Positions 44,884 to 54,331 of a DNA stretch of 64,000 nt are shown piece after piece (the stretch's first letter is position 1; every line of letters begins with the position of its first letter). The notes under the pieces are model-generated. The model was not told where the DNA came from. It made no database searches and worked only from the letters and a program-made list of their open reading frames with translations. Origin of the DNA: Gammaproteobacteria bacterium (GTDB lineage: Bacteria > Pseudomonadota > Gammaproteobacteria > Pseudomonadales > Azotimanducaceae); NCBI GenBank assembly GCA_026706935.1, contig JAPOXV010000026.1, positions 835,721-899,720 on the forward strand. The letters run 5' to 3'. Position numbers and translations under genes: made by a program.

Positions 44884-47420
44884 GTCGCAGCCGCCCCTGC
44901 TAGTCCTGATTCTGTCTCCACGAATGTGCGATATCGACCATTGGGAATTCGCATCAAGGTTTCGTGATCGCCGTTTTCGAATATCCGTCCTTCGTCGAGA
45001 TAAAGGATGTTGTTGGCGCGTCTTATCGTTGAAATACGGTGTGTGATTAGGAAGATCGCACGATGCTCTCCCCACTGGGAGAGGTTCGTCATCACGCGAT
45101 GTTCAGTATCCGCGTCCAGAGCTGCGGTTGGTTCATCTAGGATCAGTATCGGGGTGTCTCGCACGACGGCACGAGCAATTGAGAGACGTTGCCGTTGGCC
45201 GGTTGACAGTTTTCCGCCTCGGTCACCGAGGATCGTGTCGAGACCTTGAGGCAGACTGTTAACGTAGTCGCCCATGCACGCGACTTCGATTGCGGTCTGG
45301 ACTTGCTCATCGGACGCATCCGGTGCGACGTAACGAATGTTGTCACGAATCGACAATGCGAACAGCACGTTTTCCTGCAGTGCAATCGCTGTCTTCGCCC
45401 GAAGACTCTCGACAGTGTAGTCCCTTAGGTCTTTGTCATCGATTGTGATCGATCCCGCAGTTGGGTCGTATAGGCGAAGGAGCAATCCCATCATGGTGCT
45501 TTTACCCGAGCCCGTCGGACCTACGATCGCGGTGATTGAACCCGGTGAAGTAGTGAAACTGACACCATCCAGTACTGGTCGATCGGTTTGATAGCGGAAT
45601 GCCACATCGTCGAATGTAATTGCGTGTTCGAATCGCTCTAGCGGTACCGCGGTTGGGGCATCAACGATGTCCGGCGCGATATCGAGAATATCAAAAACGC
45701 GCTGAAGACCCATTGCCATATCTTGAGACGCAAGCCACTGGCGCATGACGTGACGAACGTTGTTCGTGGTGGTATGGAATTGATCTCTACCCCAATTAAA
45801 TGCACCCAATGTCCAGACCGTGAAACTGAGACCAATAACCGCAATCAGTTCTTTCGCGAACGCGTCATTTTCTTGATTTGCATATAACGCCATGAAGAAC
45901 TCACCGGTCAACAGGATGCCTCCGGCAATCGTGAACATAAGGATGGTCACGAGAGCGATCATCAGACGAACCTGAAATGCGGCGTTAAAAGCGACGACCG
46001 AATCTTCCTCCATCTCTCGTTGGGCACGATCTTCCACGCGATATGCCTTGATCAGTCGAATGGCGGCAAAGGATTCTTGGATACGAGAAGTGATATCGCT
46101 CGTCGCAGCACGATAGACAAGGCTTCGAGTCCGCATGCGTGGCATCGCCCAGCGTGCCAGTATTAATGCCGGAATGATGATCGTGATCGCAATCAAGCCG
46201 ATGGTCGGACTCAAGAACGACACAAGGATGGCCGCAAGAAAATATCGCCATACGCCAATCGAGCAAATTACGAGCTGACCGATGACGGCTGTGACTTGGG
46301 CGCTGTCTTGATAGATTCGATAGATGGAATCACCAGTGCGATGATCACTGTGATAGCTGAGTGACAACTGATGCCATCGTTCAACCAACGCTAACCGTAA
46401 GTCTTGATTGATGCGTTGCATGATCCAGACGTGGTAGTACGGTCGCGTAATCTCGAACGGGAGCATGACGAGCCACATGCCAATCAGCAAGCTGATGTAC
46501 CACCACTTGACCATGTGGCGCTCTTCGATGCTCAGCGTCTCAGCTACACCACGAGCCAAATCCTCTCGCCCAAAAAACTCAGCGACAGACGGCATTAGCG
46601 GATCAGCCAGAAGGATGGACTGAGCGAGCATGTCGGCCATCAGCAAACCCATCGGAATCTCAATGAACCCCTGAATCCCAAGTAGGAGGTAGAAGTACGC
46701 CAGATGCGCGTGTAGTCGGAACCGCCAGGTGAATACGAAATATGACGACGATTGCTTGGTCTGACTCGGATCGATACGACGTATCTGAAACATCCAGCCC
46801 AGTAACACAAACAACGTGATGGCGGCTACCCAGAAATTGTCGACGACACCGTCAACCACGAGCACTGCGAGTAAATTGACGACAAAGACGAGAAATGCAA
46901 TCGCGACCGCTAGCGCAGTTTGCAAGCGCCTATCTCCTTCAAAAAGGATCAATGCCCATTGCGCCGCAACGATCAAGCCTACGCCAATGTAGAGGAACGG
47001 CAGGGGGTAGCTAAGCGATGCCGGTACCCATTGAAATAGCGGACCGGCGATCGCAATTACGGTAATGAATAACGGCGCGTACTTATAGTGATAACCGTCG
47101 CTCCCGACACTATCCGCGAGCGATTGGGAAGTGCCTTTACCTTCGTAGTACCAGCGACCAAACAATTGGATTCGAATGAACGGCCACGACCGGAAGAACA
47201 GCTTGATGATCGCTGCAAACGTGTGTCGGTCCTCGGAAACGTCGCGGTCTCGCTCCGGTGGGATCTTGCCGTTGCCAATGAACGGTAGTGCGCGCGACCG
47301 CCGAGTGTCACCTGGATCTTTATCGGCATCGACCGTTTTGCGGCCGATGATGTAGGTCACCACAGGAATCGTAAAAGCGATCGTAAAGGTCGCGATCACT
47401 AGTACGATAAATGGGTTCAC
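44880..47420 (-). CDS. ABC exporter half-transporter 1 with extra N-terminal membrane segments
   Basis: 846-residue ABC exporter half. Before the normal membrane domain (about 310-560) lies an added N-terminal region with an initial helix (about 4-24), a charged loop (about 27-60) and about four further helices (about 115-215). The ATPase domain has Walker A IVGPTGSGKSTMMGLL, signature LSTGQRQRLSIARA (a variant), Walker B ILILDEPTAALD and H-loop LITHRIST. It overlaps the start of the partner by 4 bp. Both signatures deviate from canonical LSGGQ. The added membrane segments are unusual; they may be a scaffold or accessory domain. Confidence 0.88.
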   Translation of the reverse strand: MNPFIVLVIATFTIAFTIPVVTYIIGRKTVDADKDPGDTRRSRALPFIGNGKIPPERDRDVSEDRHTFAAIIKLFFRSWPFIRIQLFGRWYYEGKGTSQSLADSVGSDGYHYKYAPLFITVIAIAGPLFQWVPASLSYPLPFLYIGVGLIVAAQWALILFEGDRRLQTALAVAIAFLVFVVNLLAVLVVDGVVDNFWVAAITLFVLLGWMFQIRRIDPSQTKQSSSYFVFTWRFRLHAHLAYFYLLLGIQGFIEIPMGLLMADMLAQSILLADPLMPSVAEFFGREDLARGVAETLSIEERHMVKWWYISLLIGMWLVMLPFEITRPYYHVWIMQRINQDLRLALVERWHQLSLSYHSDHRTGDSIYRIYQDSAQVTAVIGQLVICSIGVWRYFLAAILVSFLSPTIGLIAITIIIPALILARWAMPRMRTRSLVYRAATSDITSRIQESFAAIRLIKAYRVEDRAQREMEEDSVVAFNAAFQVRLMIALVTILMFTIAGGILLTGEFFMALYANQENDAFAKELIAVIGLSFTVWTLGAFNWGRDQFHTTTNNVRHVMRQWLASQDMAMGLQRVFDILDIAPDIVDAPTAVPLERFEHAITFDDVAFRYQTDRPVLDGVSFTTSPGSITAIVGPTGSGKSTMMGLLLRLYDPTAGSITIDDKDLRDYTVESLRAKTAIALQENVLFALSIRDNIRYVAPDASDEQVQTAIEVACMGDYVNSLPQGLDTILGDRGGKLSTGQRQRLSIARAVVRDTPILILDEPTAALDADTEHRVMTNLSQWGEHRAIFLITHRISTIRRANNILYLDEGRIFENGDHETLMRIPNGRYRTFVETESGLAGAAAT

Positions 47421-47461
47421 ACTATGCCCTCAAGAAAGGCAGGGTATGCTACACGGAAGCT

Positions 47462-48247
47462 CTATTGCACAGAACATCGTATAAGGTCATGATCGCCGAA
47501 TGTCACGTCGACCAAGGTTGGTTTGGCGATACGAAATAGTGGCGCTACGGAACCGCAAAGAACGATAACGGGAGGGCGCAGCCGAGGCGATTTTTCTTCT
47601 GTGAGCAGCTTCTCACGCAGCCACGACAGTGAGTTAAGTAATGTCCCTATGAGTTCTTCGGAGGGCACCAAAGCGACCTCCGTGTTATCGAATCGAATGG
47701 TTAAAGTTTCAGACTTCGTTCCGAAAGTCGTTCCATCGAGTTGAGATTGCACGAATCCCGCATGAATCGCGTTGTTTGCTACTAGCACTGAAGCGTTTAG
47801 AGCATCTATTGGGTTTCCGAAGTGATGAAGCTCGATTACTGGGATAACTCGCGAAATACACTGTTCCATTCCGACACGAGACGTCGGTAGATCACTTGGA
47901 TCGCGATCCAATTCGACTGCGAGTTCCCCTTCGATAGCCAATCCGTCGAAATCACCTCGGCGTATAGACTGGGGACTAATGCGCCGGTCCTGCTCAAACA
48001 ACCGTCCATAAATCGGTTCATGTATTCCCATTTGCGCTTGTATACGGCGGGACGTACAACCAACCTTGTAGCCGATCTGCGTGTCGCCGCGTTCGAGTCG
48101 AAGCTTCGTTAGTTCGTTCTGTACGAAATATGCCTCTTCCAACGACACGTGGACGTATGGCTGAACAACAAGCTTCTTGGATTTTTCGTGCGCTTGCAGA
48201 ACTTCAACTGCAAGTCTCTCAATCATGTTCAAAGCACGGTGTGACAT
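47462..48247 (-). CDS. MhpD-like 2-keto-4-pentenoate hydratase / FAH-family enzyme
   Basis: 261-residue member of the fumarylacetoacetate-hydrolase-like hydratase/decarboxylase group. IGYKVGCTSRRIQAQMG (about 77-93), the metal-binding EGELAVEL (Glu-x-Glu, about 128-135) and VIPVIELHHF (about 155-164) are family marks. Usual substrates are 2-keto-4-pentenoates from aromatic meta-cleavage pathways, but no other such genes are near. It is the last metabolic gene before the accessory island. ATG at 48247. Confidence 0.83.
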   Translation of the reverse strand: MSHRALNMIERLAVEVLQAHEKSKKLVVQPYVHVSLEEAYFVQNELTKLRLERGDTQIGYKVGCTSRRIQAQMGIHEPIYGRLFEQDRRISPQSIRRGDFDGLAIEGELAVELDRDPSDLPTSRVGMEQCISRVIPVIELHHFGNPIDALNASVLVANNAIHAGFVQSQLDGTTFGTKSETLTIRFDNTEVALVPSEELIGTLLNSLSWLREKLLTEEKSPRLRPPVIVLCGSVAPLFRIAKPTLVDVTFGDHDLIRCSVQ

Positions 48248-48271
48248 CGGCCTCCGACTGGTGATCTAGTT

Positions 48272-48712
48272 TTAGTTTCGATCAGACCCAGACAGGATGT
48301 ACTCAAAGCGATCACAATCTCTTGCGAGCGTCGTCAGATAGAACTCGATTTCGGCGTGGTGCGCACTGGAAGTCGTGCACGTGACTTCGCCTACGATACG
48401 GTCTTTTGCGTCAATATGAAGTGCAACAACGGGCTTAAGTGCGTTCCTGCGCAGAATTCTGAAGAGAAGATCGTTTCTTGCGTTTATACCGCCTGGGATC
48501 ACATCCTTGACCTTTGCCACGATAGATGTGAACCGAAATGTACCGTCCTTCTGAGTGAGCCGAATTTTCTGAGTTCGATCCGATCTATAAAGACGGATTA
48601 GCAAGTGATTTCCGTCTCGGAAGCCACGAATTCGCTTCGCAGCCAATAGTCCATCAATTTCTCGATACAACGAATCTAATTGAATCGCGTCAGTTGACAT
48701 GATTGTCGTCAT
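48272..48712 (-). CDS. Small (146 aa) accessory-island protein
   Basis: I do not recognise a named family. The N-terminal half is basic and may bind nucleic acid or partner proteins. The end AEIEFYLTTLARDCDRFEYILSG (in part) resembles small alpha/beta adaptor-like proteins. It overlaps the helicase end by 23 bp and is the last gene of the operon, so it likely acts with the helicase/PLD proteins. No catalytic motif is visible. Start ATG at 48712; a second ATG 4 codons later is possible. Confidence 0.7.
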   Translation of the reverse strand: MTTIMSTDAIQLDSLYREIDGLLAAKRIRGFRDGNHLLIRLYRSDRTQKIRLTQKDGTFRFTSIVAKVKDVIPGGINARNDLLFRILRRNALKPVVALHIDAKDRIVGEVTCTTSSAHHAEIEFYLTTLARDCDRFEYILSGSDRN

Positions 48713-51700
48713 CGTAGAACGTTTCGATTAGCTTCGAGGCCGTCGGTACTACCATTTCGAATAGATGGCATAAATCGTCCACTTGTGACACATCTGGATC
48801 GAAGAGGATTTCCTGACGAACAAATATCCGATCTAGGCTTCGAGTGACTCGTGGTTCTACGCAAATCTTGGCGTCGGGCGCTGCTTTGACAAGTTTCGTC
48901 AGCGCACTCATACGATCACTGTCACTCAAGTCCGCTTCGCCGACTGGACTCTCGCATTGGAGCAAGGTCTGTTCCCCAGCGACATGCGACGTCAGTCGAA
49001 TGGTGAATTCATGATTCGAACCGCTACGTGAACTCGAATGAGTCGGAATCTCGTCGCCTTTGCCGTTAAGAAACACAGTTCCACTAAACTCATGTTTAAA
49101 ACGCGACGGTCGCAACTGCACCGTGAACTTTTCCTGTAACTTGGAACGTAAGAATTCAAGGTGAGCGTAGTGTGCGTCCCAGTTCGGCGATCTCACATCC
49201 GTGGCATTCAAGTTACCAGTTAGCCATTGTTCTTTGACGTCGAACGCAGATTTCAATGGTTGGGTGTATTGCGGCACATCGTGGGCTTCGTCGTGAAACG
49301 CTTTATTGGTGTCAATCGACGAATCTCCGAGATTAGGTTGCGACAAGTCTTCGTGCATGAGTTCCAAGAATCGATTCAGGCGCCCAAGCACACGCCGCAC
49401 CTGCAAGAGCTCGACGGTGTCGCGTAGATGTGGGTAGAAAACTTGAATCAACTCGTCTTGATGCGGTTTGGTACAACGACCATCGAGGTTGCGTTGGACC
49501 AATCCACCGATTCGGTCTATCCGTCCCGTGCGCTGTTCGATTGACGAAGGCGTCCAAGCGATGCCGTAATGCAAAACTCGCCTGCAATAGGTGTGAAGGT
49601 CTTCGCCCTCCTGCAGCACATCGGTGCTGATCAGCACGAGCGGAAATCCAGGCATCCGGAATTGAGCCACCACTCGGCGATTGACTTGACCGGCCACCTC
49701 GCCTATCGGCACCTGCTGCCCCATGCTAGTCCCAAAATATCGAGTTAGACTAGCGAGCGGTTGCTGTTCAATCTCAGGGAAATTAACGGCAACCAAGGTA
49801 TCGAAAGTTCTCGCCGCTTCCGACAGCTCTCGATAAGCATGGAAACCGTCGCAGCCTCGTTGTTCATGCAGAAGCGCTACGAATTCTTTGGCGAGCTGCG
49901 GCGCATAGTTCTCCTCACGCTCACGCTGGTGCAGCTCGAAGGATCCAATGATCTTGATCGCGACCAGATAAAGGTCAATGTAAGCGCTACCTAAGCGCGC
50001 CAGTGCGCTGAATAGCTGGCGACGCTGTTCACGGTGCCGGAATGCGAGTCTGAAATCCGTTGCACGTTCGCGTTCGAACGGCCATAGCTCGGCGCACAAT
50101 TTGTCGTAACGTTTCAGTTCTGTGAAGATAGTTTCGGTTGAAAGGTGCTCGAGTGGGGAAGGAAATCCTTGTGGCGATCGTTCAGAAGTTGTCACGGAAA
50201 CGTCCACATAGCGCTCTTGCAGGATGATGTTTGCATTGTGACTGAAATCCGTTTGGGAATCCGCGAGCAGTTTCAGCGCGGCGACTTGAAAGCTCTCGTA
50301 GACGTACAAGCGAGGATAGCCCTCTTTCTGTCCGCTGCGAGCACTGAAATAGGCGTAGGCGAGTTCACGCAATTCTTGCACGCATTCTGCAACACTAATT
50401 GACACCGTTGTTGCGAGTTTGGCTAGTACTCGGCGCGGTTCGACATTCAGTAGGTCGGCTGCGTAGTTGTCTTCAAACAGCGTTGAATAGACCGAACCAG
50501 TTGCCGACAACCGGTTTCGCTGAAGTGCCGCCCCCGATAGCATCCTCCGCGGTCCCTCACCCCGAAAAAACCACTCGAAGAAGCTCTGGACCCCACCAAT
50601 GTCATTGGCTAATTCGAGGTCTTCTCGTTGCACAATTTCGACAGGTTCGTCTGCTGTTTCCGAATCAATGTGCGCCGAAGCTTGAATGTCGTCCTCTAGG
50701 TTAAGCCGCTCTCTCTTGAGTTCTTGTCGATACTGGGCAAAGATTGCGCGAATTTCCTCGTTAAGGTCAGGCAGGAACGAAGTCATCCGATCCTCGACCC
50801 ATGCGTTGAATTTAAGATTCATCTTGCCAGCTAGTTCTCGCACTGTTGCGACGCGTCTCACGAAAACCAGTGCTTTGTCGCCACTTTGAAACACGTCGGA
50901 GAGCGTTTCAGCGACATGGTCGAGCTTTGGATGAGGCAATCGTTGGTTGAATGTCTCCTCAAACGAATGCGCAATTCGTGCGATGGCATTCGAGTCAATG
51001 CCGTCGCGTTCCTCTTGACTCAAGCTTGTCTGTTGGTCTGCGTCATCGAACGTTGGCGCTCTGTCGTGTGCATTCGTATGCGTGGTTGAATGCGGAAGTT
51101 CACTGTCTTGTCGCATCGCCGTGTTCACGTCCTGAGCGAAGGTCTCGAATGAAGACAGCATGCCGATTTGGAAACGGTTGTTGAATTTCTCTGTTTGAAG
51201 TACCTCTGCGACTTTCTTTTGCATCAAGGCGACGATGAGACGGGTTTTTAAATCGTCGATTGTGATCGGTCGATCATACGTTTTAATGCCACCTTTTCGC
51301 CATTCGCGCCGATACATGTTCTTGGTGTACTTTTCGTTCGCCACCATGATTCCCGAAGTTCTGCGAATCAACAAGCGCTCGACGATGCGCTTTTTCACTG
51401 AGGCGTCAGCTTGAGGATCCGAGAGCGTATTGACGCAAACCGTATCGTCGTGACCAGGTTCCGTCAGATTGGCATCGCCAAATCCGAAAATGCCAAGTTG
51501 TCGATGTATTGCTGCGTAGTCGTCTTCAAAGGGCGTTGCCGAAAGAAACAAGACGCGTTTAGCTTTGCGCTTGTACCACTCTCGCTGGAGATGGCGTCCT
51601 TCCGTATGTCCGAATGCCAATCCCATTACGCGATTGCGGTTGCTGACCTTCTCGCCAAATCCTTGCTTGAGATTGTGTGCTTCGTCGACGATCAGCAAAT

Positions 51701-52301
51701 CCGCGTCCGGAATCGCGCCGTTCAAGGCAACCGCATAGGTGTCGAGAAACGATTCCGCGGACGAGACGTCAATATCGCGTTTGTCTAGCCACGGAATTGC
51801 GTCCAGAATCCACTTCCGCGATCGTTTGCGATCCTCTGGATTTTTGGCGACCAGACTGAAGCTCGTCATGCGCAGAAAGAAATCGCGATCTTGATTGAGC
51901 AACGCTTCGTGCGCAAACGTCGGCAGATTGCCGCAAACCACGGGTTCCCATACGGGCGTTCCTTCAAGCGTCTTTACGCGATTGCCGATGATTTTCCAGT
52001 TGTTGCGAACGAAATTCGTGAGCTCTTTCCGCCATTTCTCCTGAATGTTCTGGCGGGGCGCAATGACGATGACGCGCGCGTGCGGGTCGAAATAACGCAA
52101 GAGCGTCATGACGCCCAATGCCATATACGTTTTCCCCATGCCTACTTCATCAGCGAGATAAGCGCACCCGTTATGTGCGAGCATGTTGAAGGCGGCTACA
52201 GTGCCTTCGCGTTGCAGTTCGCCAATGGACGTGCTTGTGCCACCGTCCGCTGGACTGAAGTCAACTAACTCATCGAGGAATTCCGGCGACATCGATTCCA
52301 T
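48690..52301 (-). CDS. Large SNF2/HepA-type DEAH helicase, likely defence or DNA-processing
   Basis: 1203-residue superfamily 2 ATPase. Motif I ADEVGMGKTYMALG is at about 50-63, motif II LLIVDEAHNLKQG at about 202-214 and motif III LFLSATPFEDD at about 251-261. Motif IV-like KALVFVRRVATVRELAGKMN lies later, with motif V LISTDVLQEGEDLH and motif VI SIEQRTGRIDRIGG (about 920-933). A long charged insert of several hundred residues separates the two helicase lobes. A C-terminal domain of some 200 residues follows motif VI. No nuclease domain is fused; the PLD protein encoded upstream in the same operon may supply it. Starts 3 bases after the PLD stop; an ATG 3 codons in is also possible. Confidence 0.85.
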   Translation of the reverse strand: MESMSPEFLDELVDFSPADGGTSTSIGELQREGTVAAFNMLAHNGCAYLADEVGMGKTYMALGVMTLLRYFDPHARVIVIAPRQNIQEKWRKELTNFVRNNWKIIGNRVKTLEGTPVWEPVVCGNLPTFAHEALLNQDRDFFLRMTSFSLVAKNPEDRKRSRKWILDAIPWLDKRDIDVSSAESFLDTYAVALNGAIPDADLLIVDEAHNLKQGFGEKVSNRNRVMGLAFGHTEGRHLQREWYKRKAKRVLFLSATPFEDDYAAIHRQLGIFGFGDANLTEPGHDDTVCVNTLSDPQADASVKKRIVERLLIRRTSGIMVANEKYTKNMYRREWRKGGIKTYDRPITIDDLKTRLIVALMQKKVAEVLQTEKFNNRFQIGMLSSFETFAQDVNTAMRQDSELPHSTTHTNAHDRAPTFDDADQQTSLSQEERDGIDSNAIARIAHSFEETFNQRLPHPKLDHVAETLSDVFQSGDKALVFVRRVATVRELAGKMNLKFNAWVEDRMTSFLPDLNEEIRAIFAQYRQELKRERLNLEDDIQASAHIDSETADEPVEIVQREDLELANDIGGVQSFFEWFFRGEGPRRMLSGAALQRNRLSATGSVYSTLFEDNYAADLLNVEPRRVLAKLATTVSISVAECVQELRELAYAYFSARSGQKEGYPRLYVYESFQVAALKLLADSQTDFSHNANIILQERYVDVSVTTSERSPQGFPSPLEHLSTETIFTELKRYDKLCAELWPFERERATDFRLAFRHREQRRQLFSALARLGSAYIDLYLVAIKIIGSFELHQREREENYAPQLAKEFVALLHEQRGCDGFHAYRELSEAARTFDTLVAVNFPEIEQQPLASLTRYFGTSMGQQVPIGEVAGQVNRRVVAQFRMPGFPLVLISTDVLQEGEDLHTYCRRVLHYGIAWTPSSIEQRTGRIDRIGGLVQRNLDGRCTKPHQDELIQVFYPHLRDTVELLQVRRVLGRLNRFLELMHEDLSQPNLGDSSIDTNKAFHDEAHDVPQYTQPLKSAFDVKEQWLTGNLNATDVRSPNWDAHYAHLEFLRSKLQEKFTVQLRPSRFKHEFSGTVFLNGKGDEIPTHSSSRSGSNHEFTIRLTSHVAGEQTLLQCESPVGEADLSDSDRMSALTKLVKAAPDAKICVEPRVTRSLDRIFVRQEILFDPDVSQVDDLCHLFEMVVPTASKLIETFYDDDNHVN

Positions 52302-52304
52302 GAA

Positions 52305-54329
52305 TTACGTTCCTACTTCAGTTAAGAAAGCGGTCTCATACCACGTAAGAAACTGCTCCTTTTCAGCGGTTTCGCCCAGATCAATCGCATTGCGAAAATT
52401 CAGACCCTCGTCAATGAGACGATCTAATTTAGCCACCGAAGCGCTGCGCATATTTAGAAACGGTTCGTACGCCTTCGCGAGTTTCAATCGGAGCTGCTTT
52501 GCATTGAGAAATGTGATGTAAACGAGCAACGGATCAGCGTCGTCTTGCGCGAGCATCTTCCGAAGGAGTTCCGGCAACGAGTCGTATTTTGCGCCAAGCA
52601 ATCGATACTCGGCTTCCGTGAAACGCTCCTGCTCAAGGCATTCGAGCAAGTGTCGACGTAGGTGTCCAAACGCATGAAATATGCCCGAGAAACGGTTGAA
52701 GATCGATTCTGTCGTGTCGACCAATGGACGGCTCGTTGTTGATAGCCCTTCCACGGGTTCGGCCTTCGCCAGATGTTGCTCTAGAAACGCGGCGCGTTGC
52801 TCTAGCGATAGCAATGACCAGTATCTGAGAATCTCGTCCGGAGTAAGTTCCGACAGCAACGATGGTCGGTGGGCGAACTGGCGCTCGCGGATCAGAACCC
52901 GCCACGAAACTTCACCGCACTGAACGTTCAGAAAACTGCTTGCTTGAATTGCATCACGGACATTGTCGGCAACCGATTGATCGCAAACCTGCCATTCGTC
53001 CGCTTTCCATGCGTCGACAGAAAGCAGAACCTTATCGGTCAGATCTGTGATGGTGACTGGGAGTTGGAGCTTGCCTGCCATTCTGACGGTGACGCGATGT
53101 TCCGCCCAGTCGTATTGGAGAAATACGTCAAACAAAGCTCGATCGTTGCCGTCGGCTTCGTCTGGCGACTCCTTCAAGCAAGTTATCGATTCCGCTTCGA
53201 GCTTATTGAGCCACCACTGTTGACCTAGATTCTGGTCCGTCGCATCGACAAGCAGACCAGCTTCAAGGTTGCCACTGCCCGCCTTGCTATGAGCCGGTTG
53301 AGTGCAATTGATCGAACCCACGACCATGAGATCGCCGAACCTCTTTCGCCAAAACCTGTAGACCTTCGCATGGACGAAACGAGGCGCTAGTTTTTCTTCA
53401 CTGTTCGCGCCTCTCGACTGCGTAACACCGGCGGGGAACTTCGCCCAGCTGACATTTGGCATCGACTCTACGTGACGGTATACCTCGTCCGAGACAAGTG
53501 CTGTTCCGTCTTCGGCTTGTGGTAAATAAACACGGGTTCGTCGAGGTTGCGTTGCATTCACGATTCGTACAAGGGCGATTGCGTTACTTTTGTCGAAGTA
53601 GGGCGAAACCACCTCAAGGTTCCAATCCTCGGGAATCGCTGCTTCTTCCGTGAGCCAATTCGCAAAGTCGAATTTAGGTGAGCCGCCAAATAATCGCGGC
53701 TCTCGTACCTTGTTCAAGCTCGACTTATCGAGAAGCGTAGTTTCTGTCCGATGTCGAATGAACTGGTGGATCTTGTCCAAGGCATCGTGAGCTTCGTAGG
53801 GCATGGAACGACGAATGCGGTTGAGAAACGCCATGAGGTCATTCCTGAACGAACATGGACGCTGGGAGATTCGTTTGTCTTCGACAATCTCAATTTGGGC
53901 AGCCTCGACGTTTTCCCACCATCCAGCACGGGTGATATTCGCGGATAAACAGCACGCGATCAAAATTTCATTACCTTCATTTACACGATCTTCGGCAAGC
54001 AAGAAGATAGTTTTCGGGTGGAAGACGCCGCGTTGCCAATGCACGTCGATTCGATCGTAACCGAGTTTGGGTGTATCGCCGTCGTAAGCTAACGCATTAG
54101 CGTCAAAATAGACTGCAAGGTCTCTAACGGAGCGAAGGCAATCTTCGAGTTGAATTAGCCGCACCTTTTCCACTTCGCTGAATTTCTGATTCGGAAACAG
54201 CACTGGGAGAACGTGCAACTCGAAAAAGGCTGGGTCGAAATTGAACGTGGTGAACATAGCCGTGCGCACTATTCGATTTGCAAGAGCTTCGCTGAGTTGC
54301 TCCGACAGAACAAGCTGAGGCGCGGCCAC
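52305..54329 (-). CDS. Tandem HKD (phospholipase D-like) nuclease-family protein
   Basis: 674 residues with two PLD-type half sites: VFHPKTIFLL (H104/K106) with LSANITRAGWWENVE (about 129-141), and FVHAKVYRFW (H320/K322) with VGSINCTQPAHS (about 337-348). This is the layout of HKD nucleases. The C-terminal half (about 390 on) has no clear family; it could contact DNA or the helicase. The start is GTG at 54329, 2 bases after the 428-aa gene stop, and the helicase starts 3 bases after its end, so the operon is tight. Whether it cuts DNA, RNA or lipid is unproved; the helicase context favours nucleic acid. Confidence 0.83.
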   Translation of the reverse strand: MAAPQLVLSEQLSEALANRIVRTAMFTTFNFDPAFFELHVLPVLFPNQKFSEVEKVRLIQLEDCLRSVRDLAVYFDANALAYDGDTPKLGYDRIDVHWQRGVFHPKTIFLLAEDRVNEGNEILIACCLSANITRAGWWENVEAAQIEIVEDKRISQRPCSFRNDLMAFLNRIRRSMPYEAHDALDKIHQFIRHRTETTLLDKSSLNKVREPRLFGGSPKFDFANWLTEEAAIPEDWNLEVVSPYFDKSNAIALVRIVNATQPRRTRVYLPQAEDGTALVSDEVYRHVESMPNVSWAKFPAGVTQSRGANSEEKLAPRFVHAKVYRFWRKRFGDLMVVGSINCTQPAHSKAGSGNLEAGLLVDATDQNLGQQWWLNKLEAESITCLKESPDEADGNDRALFDVFLQYDWAEHRVTVRMAGKLQLPVTITDLTDKVLLSVDAWKADEWQVCDQSVADNVRDAIQASSFLNVQCGEVSWRVLIRERQFAHRPSLLSELTPDEILRYWSLLSLEQRAAFLEQHLAKAEPVEGLSTTSRPLVDTTESIFNRFSGIFHAFGHLRRHLLECLEQERFTEAEYRLLGAKYDSLPELLRKMLAQDDADPLLVYITFLNAKQLRLKLAKAYEPFLNMRSASVAKLDRLIDEGLNFRNAIDLGETAEKEQFLTWYETAFLTEVGT

Positions 54330-54331
54330 GA

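Noticed and set aside
44884-45075. 64-residue N-terminal extension of ABC half-transporter 2
   Set aside because: Lies entirely inside the preceding ABC gene; the ATG at 44883 overlapping its stop is the natural start.
48690-54329. Calling the helicase/PLD operon DISARM or Mokosh
   Set aside because: Required partners (DUF1998 helicase and methylase, or the Mokosh RNA-helicase architecture) are not visible; only a loose similarity of parts.
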